Source of the DNA: Heterobilharzia americana
Taxonomy: Eukaryota > Platyhelminthes > Trematoda > Strigeidida > Schistosomatidae
Direction: 5' to 3'
Length of the DNA stretch: 64,000 bases
Assembly: GCA_944470555.2 (NCBI GenBank)
Contig: OX104134.1
Span: forward strand, 76,502,678-76,566,677
Part shown: positions 36,001 through 48,000 of the stretch, piece by piece
Numbering within the stretch: the first letter of the stretch is position 1
Layout: each line of letters opens with the position of its first letter
Position numbers and translations under genes: made by a program
Notes under the pieces: model-generated
Told to the model about the DNA's origin: nothing
What the model saw: only the letters and a program-made list of their open reading frames with translations
The model's database searches: none

Positions 36001-39000
36001 TACAACAGATTACTGTTAGTGGTATAAATATCTCATCTTTCCCGAAAAATAACCAGCCGAATACACTAAATTTTAGAATATACAAAAGGACGATAACATG
36101 GTTTTGTGGAGCAATTTATAGTTAAAGTAGAAAAAAACGTGAAAATAGCAGTTCGGAAATGTTCAAAGAAAATTACACAAAACATAAGTCAAGTCATTTA
36201 GGAAGATATGATATTTTCAATTCTATTGTTGTATTGTGAACAAACAGGGAATGCGTTGACAAGATAAAACAGGTAACAAATTTCGAAAGCTGAGGATTCT
36301 GTCAAATTATATACACCCGTTAATCTAACTCAAGAAATACTAATCCAAATGGTCTACCATGGCTAACTGATAATTCGAGTCATCTTATCAAAATGCTCCC
36401 ATTCATTTTGGGGCGAAACCATTACAGTACCCATCTCTTAGTTAGTCGCCATTAACACTAGATGTGGTATTACTGCGTAACCTTTCCAGTTGCCACACAT
36501 CCTTTCAACACATCAAGGTAGGTGACCAGATAAAAAGTAAAATATAATATGGATAATTAAAAGTCGTCAAGAGAGAATGAGAAGGAATCAATTTAACAAT
36601 ATTTGGAAAGGGTTTCAGTAGTGTGTAACAATTACTAGGACACCAATTTGCTACCAGTAACTAATATCTTGCTTTACATACTCAACAAACGGCGTGGGAA
36701 ACTGATCTGCAAAGAGTAGGCTGGATTTCGTTCAGGTTGGGAACAGATAGATCACGTGTTTACAGTTGGATGATTGAACACCATAACACGTACTGAAGAC
36801 CAAAACGATATTCTTTTGGCAGAACTGTGCTCTGGAAATGTTCGGTAGAAAGGGTTGTTTTCATTAGTTTTAACAAACATATTGATAGCCGTCTACAAAA
36901 GCATCTCACGTCAAGTGGAGACATGCAGCCACTTCTCTTCATTGTTCCAAATCAACAGCGAGGTAAACAAAGACTGTTCACCTGAAGGATTTACCTACCT
37001 ACCCATACAGATGATATTGTCTTACTGTGCGACAATATACATGGTATTTAAATCGTACTTGACCAGTTAGCCCACAGTGCGTGTAATTATGGTACGTGGT
37101 TGTATCATAAAAGTACAAAGTACTTTTACAAGATTGGTAGCAGTTTGTTCCTGCACTCACCCTTGGGGATGAATCGCTGGACGTTGGTAAAACGTTTGTG
37201 TACATACATAGTTGTGTAAATGATGGAGGTGTAGGTGATGAGCTCATTGGTTTAGGGAGGTGACTATTAAACAATGGGTCAAAGGTTCGAGCCCTTCTTC
37301 ATCTACCGAGGTTTGGGCAGTCAGGTATCATTAGCCTTCACACAAAAGGTGTGGCTCATTGCCTACTCCACGAATGGGCACAAGGTATCTGAGTGCATTT
37401 CCATTTTGATTTAATTCGACCGATGCGATTTCCAGCCGCATATCGAAGGTGAGAGAGACATATGCCTATCTACATCATCTCTGGTGCCGTTCTGACATTA
37501 ATTCTTCTGTAAAAGGTCAGGTAGACAACAGGTCAGTAGTTGTGCTTCATGTATGTGAAACCTGGCCTTTGCAAGTATCGGATGTCCGACGACTCTTCGT
37601 GTTTCATCGCCGCTATCTCTATAGGACTGCTCCATTCAGTGGAAGTAATTTTTAGGTGAAGCGGTGTGTTTGGGTGTGAGGTGATACTGAAAAAACCGGT
37701 TCTGGTAGCTTTGATATGTACTAATAATGCTGTTCCAACGACTCCCTTACCGCTCACTGTTTGCTAACTCTAATACTGGCTGGAAGAAGCGGGTGTCGTC
37801 AGTGTATGACGTGGAGCCATAGGAGGAAGGACGGTTGTGTTGAATTGGTATCTGTAGGTGCCCCACGACTCCCTGGATGAAGTTAAAGAGATCAAGCAAT
37901 TCAATGGCTAGAGACAAAAGCAGATGTCGCTTAGAAGTGAAATCGAAGTAATATCGCTGCAGTTTTCCTGTTCCTTCTATTACTGAAAGGTGAAACAAAA
38001 GTCTTGAATGCTCCTTTGAATGTATCTTTGAGACTGCTTCTTCAATAAACTGTCCGTTCCCGTCATCTTTCCTTTTTTACATCACGTTCTGTTTTGTTTG
38101 GCTTAATTCTTGGTGCCTATTTGTATTGAGTGTGATATTTACAATAAAAAAGTACTAATATGGATAGGAAAAAACTTCTGTCTTCCTAGTGTTGCTTTAT
38201 TACTTTGCATACCACATCCCTTGATATTCATTTTGTACCGAACATATGTTCTAAGTAATAAATAAATATCGCGTGGAGATATTGACAAACAGTATAAACA
38301 GGGAACTTACCCTGCACTGCAGCCAATGCAGCTCGAATCGCATGTGCAAGAGGCTCTCCAGTGAATCGCTTTCGAGGACGAGCTACTTCCAGACTATCAG
38401 AAAGTAGAAAAAGTGTAACTGGTTCGCAAGTGGTATTGCCAGAAGCGCTAACACCCAATTCAAAAACATTAAGTTTTGCCACCAAACTTCGAGAGGATGA
38501 CAACATTTCAGGCTGAAACCCAAAAAACATCCGTAAGTTAGAAACATTATATCAGATTAATCATACCTAAAGTGAATAATTCTAGAAAAACCATAAAAAC
38601 GTACTGGAGCACCACTAATTTCATGATACAATGATAGTAAGGAAAGGCGTTCTTCATTTTTTCTTAACTGGTCATTGATTTTAGCTAAAAGATCGTTGAT
38701 TCCCTTGGAAAACTGTTTAACTGCATTGAAATCTGGATGTGACTGGGGTGTGAACTTCGCTATACCTGAAAAATGATTGGAAAACAAATTCAAATGAATT
38801 GAAACAGTCCTACTAAAGTTAAAAACAAACTGTTCGTTAAAGTATCTCTACGAAACGCATGTTAGTACGGTAACATAGCTTAGCTTACACAGAAATTTCA
38901 AAGTTACCAATATTCCAATTACAGCAATAAATCTAGACTGCACTAGTATTTATTACTACAGAATGTGAGAAGACTGAATAGTGTACCAGTGGAATGAAAT

Positions 39001-42000
39001 CTACAGGAATAAAACCAGAGTGCTTTGTGCGGTACGACATGAATTCATTGAGAAGTCTGTATACAGTAACGAAAACTATGCAGAAAAACCTAGGTGATAT
39101 ACTTTAAGGTCTATTAGTCGGTCAATTAATATAAACAGGGAATATGGAGTTACTACGTAACAGTACAAGATGTTAAATAAAACATGTCAACACATGAAGC
39201 GATAAAGTAGACGAATACAGAAAAATCAAGATTAAAACAAATAAAAAGAGGATGCAAAACAATAATGAAGTGCGATATGACGACGAGAACGAAAACAATG
39301 GGCGCATGCATATGGATCTATCAACAGGAAACTTCAACCATTGATTCCAATCTTGTAAACTTAAGGATCAAAATTTGACCTGGTACAGTTGAATAAGTTG
39401 AGGATTGGGTCAATGGATCACAAATGAAATATATTTGTAAAATCCGAATTAGGATCGGTGTCACTTTACAGTCCGGTTACCCTGTGCCTTCTCCAGACCC
39501 TATTCCACAAAAACAAACACTGTGTATCAAGGTAATTGGTGGCTCAACAAGTGTAATGCAGATTCAACCCGCTCCAGTCAGTGGAAAATCATCTCAGTCA
39601 TTGACTTGCCTTCATTGCCCAGTGCCTTCTGCACAACCTCGACAATGCTCAGCTCATACTACACTACACGTCAGCAATGCTGTGAAGCATGTGATATAAA
39701 AATCTATTATCTCCTGATATCTACTTTCAGAGGACATTTCTCAGTCTCATAGTAGGACACAGTAAACTGCGGCGCTGCATACTCGATCTTCGACCAGCAT
39801 CAAGAAGTGAGGAAAGTTAACAAATGTCGAGTAGGTCTTTTATTTCCCTTCAGTAACCAATGGATTCGAATCGATGCGACTCTCCACACAAGTGAAAAGG
39901 TCACCACAGTACTGCAGATCAGTCTAGAAACATTATCTTACATCTGCAAGATGCAAAAGACATGCCAAAAGCATTCGGATTTACGACCCGAGATGATAAG
40001 AAAACTGCGTTTTGTCAGTAACTTTGCCTGACGTGAGAAAGTCGTCGGCATACTCTATGTAGAGCAGGTGCTCACCAGGTGGCAGATTAATCTATGTAGA
40101 GTCAGGGGTAACCATATACACTAAAAATCTACACAGAAGTCAAACATGAATAGTGTCAGCGGGCATCCTTGGCGTACACAACTGATCGCCGTCATTTGAA
40201 TCGACATCTCTCCATTAGCCGTACGCAACAGTGAGTTTTCATAAACAGTGCCGGTTAACACAAGACACATGCTCAGTAGTCTCCTCAACCTTATACAGCT
40301 ACAACACCCTTCGGTCGACAAAGCAGAATGCCAACTCAAGGCCGAATAATATGGCTTGCCTCAGTCAGTATATATGCGTCCCAAAATCGGTTGAAATGTG
40401 CACATTTGGGTGAAGCAGATAGCCAAAACTCAGATAGAGGGTGACAGGGAGGTGTGAAAAAATGTCGACATTCGGTATGAAAACTAAGATGAAGGCAATT
40501 TGTGGGTACATCTGCATCAATGAGATCGATTCTATGCCATATCACCTACCATCTCCAACTATACACTCCAGATGTCACGCAGACCCCAACTGGGAAGTCT
40601 ACACTTGCATGCACGGTTCGGACCAACAGTCAGATTACACCGGTTTTAGTCTGGCCAACGCTAACTTTTATCCAGACTGAACCTACTTCACCTAACATTG
40701 TACGACAGATCACATAGTGACTAGGCACGTGCAACATATCACGGCTGACCAAGGTTTACAACTTCATCAACTGACGTTTCCCTACTGCCTGAATTCCTGC
40801 ATCTGACTTCCGTTCTACTGACGTCGTGGAACTATGACACACGACCTATGCTACGACGACAAGGCTAGACGAACACTCGAAGTCACCTCATATCCTCCAC
40901 TCTTAAGGACCATGTTTCACAGCAACATAGTAGAACAGAGTAAACTGCAGAGCAGTAAACTCGACCTTAAATACACAATCGAATATCACGGCGGCACCAT
41001 AAATGGCGTTAGTTGGCGAAAGCCCGGTGAGTCTTCAGTACCAGGGCAGAGATTCCATCGGTCACTGATGCATCACAACTGATCCGACTTCCCACGTAAC
41101 TGAAGTGGTCAACACGTCGAATCATTCTAGTCCACATCATTAAACAAGACACCAACTCAGACCAGATAGGGAGCGAAATTTGCTTTGGGGTAGTAAGAAA
41201 CGTATCCTGAACATTCTTAAATTGCCACTCAATGAATCCAGAAGACTCTGCTTCTTGTTCGCATCTTCATCCATATGACTAAAATCAAATGAAGAAGAGA
41301 GGAGAAGCTAAATGTGAATAGAAAGAGTGGACATCCTTGATGGATGCCAGCTGAAGTACATAAATCGCCATAGGCTCTGACACACTAAAGGGATTTGAAT
41401 GCAGTGTCCTCAACAGGATAATGTTCTCACTTTGTACTGTCACAGAACCCCTCGATCAACGGAGTCGAACGCTGCTTTCAGGTCAAGAACTAAAGCTAAT
41501 GTCAAGTGACAGAAAATGTGCCTCAGTTTCAAAACCTGCCGAAGGGTGAAAATTGGGTCGATATACACACGGCTAGGTATGAATCTTGTCTGGTTTTATC
41601 GGACATGATGTTTCCTAGTTTCTCTTAGGCTTTTTAATGACTATAAAACCTAGAATCTTAGACACTATATTAGTCAAACTAACGTTCTTGTGGTCATTGC
41701 AGAAGGATTTCTTTTCTTTCTAGAAAACAGATCAGTCAGCGTTCAAGTCTGATTCTTATACGGTAGCTGGAAATTCAGTTAATCCAGTCGAAAATCCCCA
41801 ATTAACGTCCTTACACACGTCCGGTGCAGACCTATCTGGCCACGCTTCGCTTCTTCGCTTAGAGTTACTTGTAGGTTTTACGACTTCTGTAAGAGTTAGA
41901 AGGTGTATCCCAATGTTCCATAGAGGATATGACTGGATGCGGATAACACGATCGTGGCATGGGGTCAGTTTATCTGTTCCTCGAAGTGTTCCGCGCATCC

Positions 42001-45000
42001 ATCCTTCCCCACAATAGTTCCAATAACCATTGGCAATTTTGTTTCAGTTTCCTTGGTCAGTCTGAATAACTTTCAATTTTTTTCTGTTGCTGATGTCTTA
42101 GCTTACGGCACCCATCACTGCTCGTGGTCATTGCGCAAACTTGTCGTCAGTTACATAGGTTGCTTCCACTCGTCACTGTACTCGGAGCCTTCAGAAATGT
42201 GTTAGGTGAAGTCACTAATTCAGAAGCTGCTGAAATCAACTGGTCACTTCTAACAACTTTCTGAGGATCAGTGGCAATCTTAAATGGGTTTTTTACAGTA
42301 GACTGGAAATAGTATCATGCTTTTTGAGGGTGAATGGTGTCGCTAAGTTCTAATAACTGTCTACCCATTCTCTCACTAAAATCAGCCTTAGTACAAGGAC
42401 TGTTCACCTGTACTCGCAACAGTCATGTTACTGTAGGTTTTCAACGTCCACTTAGGCGCAAACATATGCCTACTAAAACCAACGCGTACTTCAGAAGGAG
42501 CAAGAGTCTTCCACTGACCTTCTGTGATAACTGAGAGTAATATGATCTATTTGTGTCAACCTTTGAGTTGAGGTCGGTGAATAACAGGTTAGTCAATGGT
42601 TGACAATCTTCCTATTTCCTCATCGAAAGCGTCTACTACACCAACTACATCGAAAGGGCTGGCTTTTGGTGGCAGGCTGGAATGCTTTAGCGATCGAACT
42701 AACTTATCACTTTACCCGAATTGCAGTCAGTGGATGCGTAAGCAGAGATCACAGAAAACGGCGGCTTTCACCATTATCTCTAGTTTTCAATGAACCGTCC
42801 AGTTAAATACCAAACAGGCAACTGTTAACGGGGATCCACTCGAGCAGTGCATTGTCTGCCTTGCTTTTTATGCTGTACCGACACTTGCAAAACTGCAAGA
42901 ACTAGCTACTCACTTCACTCTCCAGAAACTCGAAGTATGAATTTTGCAGATTCACCATATCAACAGGGTGAGGGTTAAGTGAATAACCGCACTTGAGTCC
43001 CGTATGCGTGTCGCACAAACAGAGCGCACATCCACTGGTCGAAAAGATAGTTTTGGCTAGGAGGTATTGTCAGCCGATTTAACGGAGGATGCGAATGTTG
43101 AAAGGTTCGATGTGTGGTTTGAAGCGCAGTTTCAGCAGACAAGGGATCTCATACTGTGAACTCCAGTCGTTTTCAAGATACACAGAGATGAAGAAGATTA
43201 AAGACGATGCAGAAATGATGACCGAGAGACGTGAAAAATATTAGAACGCAAAAATGTTGAAGGTTGATAATATGGAAGAACTAAAGTGCTCAGTAGTGAG
43301 AGTTATCGACAGTTTCCGGCTCCTTATACCATGGAAGGTTATTTCCTCTCGATATTTCCTGAAAAAGAAAGGTTAGCAATAGCGATGTGAGACTGAAGAG
43401 TGTAAGGGGCATTCGCTCCAGGTCAGTCACACATGGCTTTTTTAGAAGTTTGAAACTTCAGCTTGTTTTTTGTGAATCCAACGATAGATTCACATTGCTG
43501 ACACCACTATGTCGTAAGCTGGAGAGGAATTCGCTACTATCAGGGTTGACCTTTTGTAGCCTCGCACCTTCCACGGGGAAACCAGCATCAGCATTGAACT
43601 GCTGGTTATCCGAGGAAAACACTTTACTGCTGTCACAGTCCCATTCAGATGGCAGTGAAACTTTGCTCTTGGACCCTTATGATAGCTTAGTATACCTTTC
43701 TCGCATGGTAGGACCTCAAGGGAATAAGCGTTCCACTAGCATTGTTACATGCAAGCCCGACCACTATGTCAAGGTAGCAGCTACCAGTCAGGTCTTGCAA
43801 TTTTCACTTTATACTAATTCCCAGCTTATGCTTCGTAACTACAAGGAAAACCTCATCGTAAAAGTATATCAGTTTTAGATAAACCCTGTCGTCTAGCTTT
43901 ATGAACTATGCAGTAGCTGGAGATGAACCGTCTAAACCAATTCAAAATTCAGTTTCTGGAGCCTAAAATAGAGAATAGTAACCAACATTAAAAGCAAATT
44001 TAGGCAAGTACAAATTCTGTTACGGTTCTTTTTGAATTATGATACTTAGCACAACACACACATAGTCCGCTAGATGAGATATTTCTCAAATAATCTTTAT
44101 CAAGTATATCGGAGCCTTGGAACACTGGATTAGATCTAATGTATGCAATAAGCTTTTCAAAATTAAATATAATTCACACAAAAGCAGAAGTGTAACTTGG
44201 CAAACCAAGTTGAAAACAAACCATCTATTAAAAGTGAAATCGAAGGAAGCCGTTGAACTGGACGAACTAATAAGGCTGCTAAACTCTGACGACCAGATTC
44301 TTTACGTTTTTCAACTTGACGCATGAAGGAGTGAAAACGAGGAAACTGTTCACCAAGGTGATGTAAGTGTGGTGGACTATAAAACTGCATATAATTTCCA
44401 TAAGCCTGAAAACAGAAGGTGAGAAACAATTGAGTAAAAAAAGAACACTTATTGCAGACGGATTATGTGAGTTCTCTGCAGTTCAGTAGAGACAATAACA
44501 AAATTTATTACAGCTATATGACTCAGTTATTGCTGAATACAGAGAGGGAGAGAGGGAGAGAGAGAGAGGAATGATATACGATTGGTATGTAGCTACGCTA
44601 AACACTGAATTTTAATGACACGAGCAGTAGCTTTGAGAACACTATCTTGACTAGCTAGCATCACGAAAACACACCGAGACGAAGGTTTATTTTTAGAAAG
44701 TTCAAGTGATCTTACTTCCAGTTTTGATTCGTGCATCTAGTCAATAGATTTTTATCCATCCCATGTGGGAAACCTCGAGGTTGCTAGCTGGAGTATAAGA
44801 TAGAAATCCATCGCTAAAAACGGTATATGTAACTGTGCCATTTTGACTTTAACGACACTGAATTGCTAACTTCCTATTTTTACTGTTTCATCCATTCATC
44901 AGCTTATTGTCGGTAAATGTTTCTCTCACTTAACTTGTTCGTTATATGTCCTAACGAAGTGTTATTTTAAAGTGTAGCACCTAGATCTGAACTAATTGTG

Positions 45001-48000
45001 TACACATTCCAGTCAGTCGTTATATTGTGGTACGGTTGAGTAAGTATTCGCTCACTTGGTTTAGTCCCCAGGTACAGAAACAAAAACTCTTTGTTGCCTT
45101 CAAGATAGGACTCGTCATAAATTGATATCAGCTGGAGAACCATTGGAAATCTGAAAAGCAGTTTCTTCTTAGTAACGGAATCCTCAGCAGTGTGCACCAA
45201 AGACCACGTCAGGAATCGAACCCACAACCTTCAGGTCTCGCGGCGAGCGTAACACCATTCAGTTACTGAATCACAGTCCACTGTTCTACATTTTCCTACT
45301 TCCATTAGTTCGCGGTATAGCACGACCATCATCAAATGCCACCGGAGAGCATTTGTTTTCAAACCCGACTTGTATACAAACTCAAAATCAACAAATCCCC
45401 AAAAACCTCTAAACTAAATGTCTGTTTACGCTGATAACTTGCTCCATAAAGTCACTATTAATGAACAAAAAGATTTTCGAACAATAGATAGGGATGTCAG
45501 TGAACTGTAAATTGCTTCAGTTAAGTCATTTGTAAAACGATGAACCACTGAAAAATAAACAAGTAAAATTACTTTATTCATTTCACCCAGCAAACGAAGA
45601 TGGAGTACATCCCCCAGACAACTTTCAGAAAGTGACCAATTACTCTCCAGTTCACTGAATTGAGGTTGCAAACGTTCGTGTATTTCATAAATAGCCATAA
45701 GTTTACCAAATACAAAGTCAGCTTCTTGTCGAGGTAAAAGAGGTCCACCTGGTTGAGTTTCATCGGTGACTTGCTAAAACCAACAAGGAAGAAATTGGTT
45801 AAAATCAGCAAAAACTGAATATCTAAACAAACTTGCAAAACACCGAAACTAAATACAGAAATGATACGTAACATCATAAACACTAACCGGATAAGCAGTT
45901 AAACATAAATAACGTAAAATTTCCACGTAGTTCCGCTCCGTAACAAAAAATTCGAAAATACGATGCTGTCTTTTCTCAAGCTTAGCGCGTAGTGATGCAT
46001 CTTGTAAATCTGAATAAAGTGGAAGAAAATTAAAAAGGACGTAGTATCATCACAGCATTTAGAACATATAAACTCATAACTCACCATTATAATCGACATC
46101 ATCTAAATGAATGGAGTATTAAATATACGGTTTTGATGACAGAAACCAACGTCTGATTACTACTAATGATGAAAAGCGAAAGCTAAGAGAAGTTGAACCA
46201 GTTTCATATCAAAACAGATGCTTTCAAAGGTAGATATTTTAGAGAAAAAAATCTGCATACTGTTTGTAAGATCGTTTTGTTCCGAAGATCGGCATCAACC
46301 CAAGAACAATTAAAAACCAAAGAGCATTGGACATCTTTTCCGTCCTGATGTGGGACTCTTCGGTAGCTCTCATCCACAATCCTACATGAAATCGAACTCC
46401 GGAGCACTAAATCTCGTGGTAAGTACACTATCAGGTGAGAATCTAGTGACACACATTTTCTACCTTTCGTTAATTCGCTGTATCGTTCGATAATCATGCA
46501 GTAACATGGATAAATCCGTCACCACACCTAACTTGGTTGACGCTGTTTGCCACAGTTTAGCATCAAATTTTCAAAGCAAACTACTAGTCAGTATGAAAGT
46601 GTTACATGGTTAGGCGGTTTGTAGGGAACTGATTTTAAATTATTAACTTACATACTGACATCATTATTTATGTACTTCGTGAAGACCTTATCAGATTCGT
46701 CCTCTGACCAGACTAATGGTAGTAACTGTAACCAGTCAAAATACGTGCCGCTGAACTACGTTTCGCGGACTGGATAAGTGTTTATACAGGATATGCTATT
46801 ACTGGTCAGTACTTTCCTTCTAATATATGCAGAAATATTACATTTTCCCCCAAAAAGGGAAAGTTCCATGAGCGTAAGCAATAACAACGGAACATGAGAC
46901 CTTTGGGTATATCGGCTCAACAATAGGGAAGGTGAAAGGATCAAAATAATGAAATGAGCGGTTGTAAAAATTAACAAAGCGGTGAAGAGATGAACCTACT
47001 TAGCAATAGTAAGGTTTGCAAACAAATGAATGAACATATGGTACGGATGCATCTGCAACACTGGAATTTATTTTAAATTAAATTACAGTTCCCAATCATA
47101 GATTTTGACTATCTGAATCCTATTGTTACAAGAATCCCCAGTCAGGCAGTCTATACCTCCCTAGATGGCTCAGACTAACAGTCAGAAACTTCATAAACTG
47201 ATAACACGTCTAGGTTTGGTAACCTTGGACCTTTTCTTCCAACCGAATTCAACTTTCGCTAGCGCTGGACGTCAAGGTAGGTAGTGCTTCGGCATGCCTA
47301 ACACATGAGCAAGCCACCTTAAACACCGAAGGTTCAAAACCTCATTTACTGACTTACTTTCCTTGATATTGCTCACATGGTGGTTTTAACAAGCGCGAGC
47401 AATACTAATAAGATACTTGTGTTCGAGGCCTTTTATTTTTTCATATCCTTTACTTTCATCGGTCAGGTCTCAGCTGTGCAATCAGACAGAACGGACTGCA
47501 GCTCAGAATACTTGTCGTTTAATGTGTAGTTAGATATCTCGCCGGCGTCAAAGACGACAAAAGTTGACCAGTGGCGAATGGGCTTCTCATATCTGAGCTG
47601 AGAGTTCGTCAGCGACCAACCCGTTCGGGCTGATGCAACTTCCCAAGTTGAATGGTCAACACATTCTACCATTTTACTTCCTATCCGTAATCTATGGGTA
47701 TTTTCGAGTCAGTCCTGAAACATCATCTAACATTTGAAAGGTGCCAAACCTATGCCGAATATGCTCAAATTTCTGCCTAAGGTGTTTAAAAGACCCTGTA
47801 TTTTGATATATTGTTCTGTCTTATGGAATAAAGCTAGTGACTTCATGTTTGTTTAGTCCATTTGACATAGCACACAGTGATATAATACAATTATAATAAT
47901 ACAGTACAATAATGATAATACTGTGCCACTGTGTCCTGTGTCGAAAAGACTAATCTAATTTAGAGCTACACTCAATCACTGGCTAATACAGTAATAAAGT

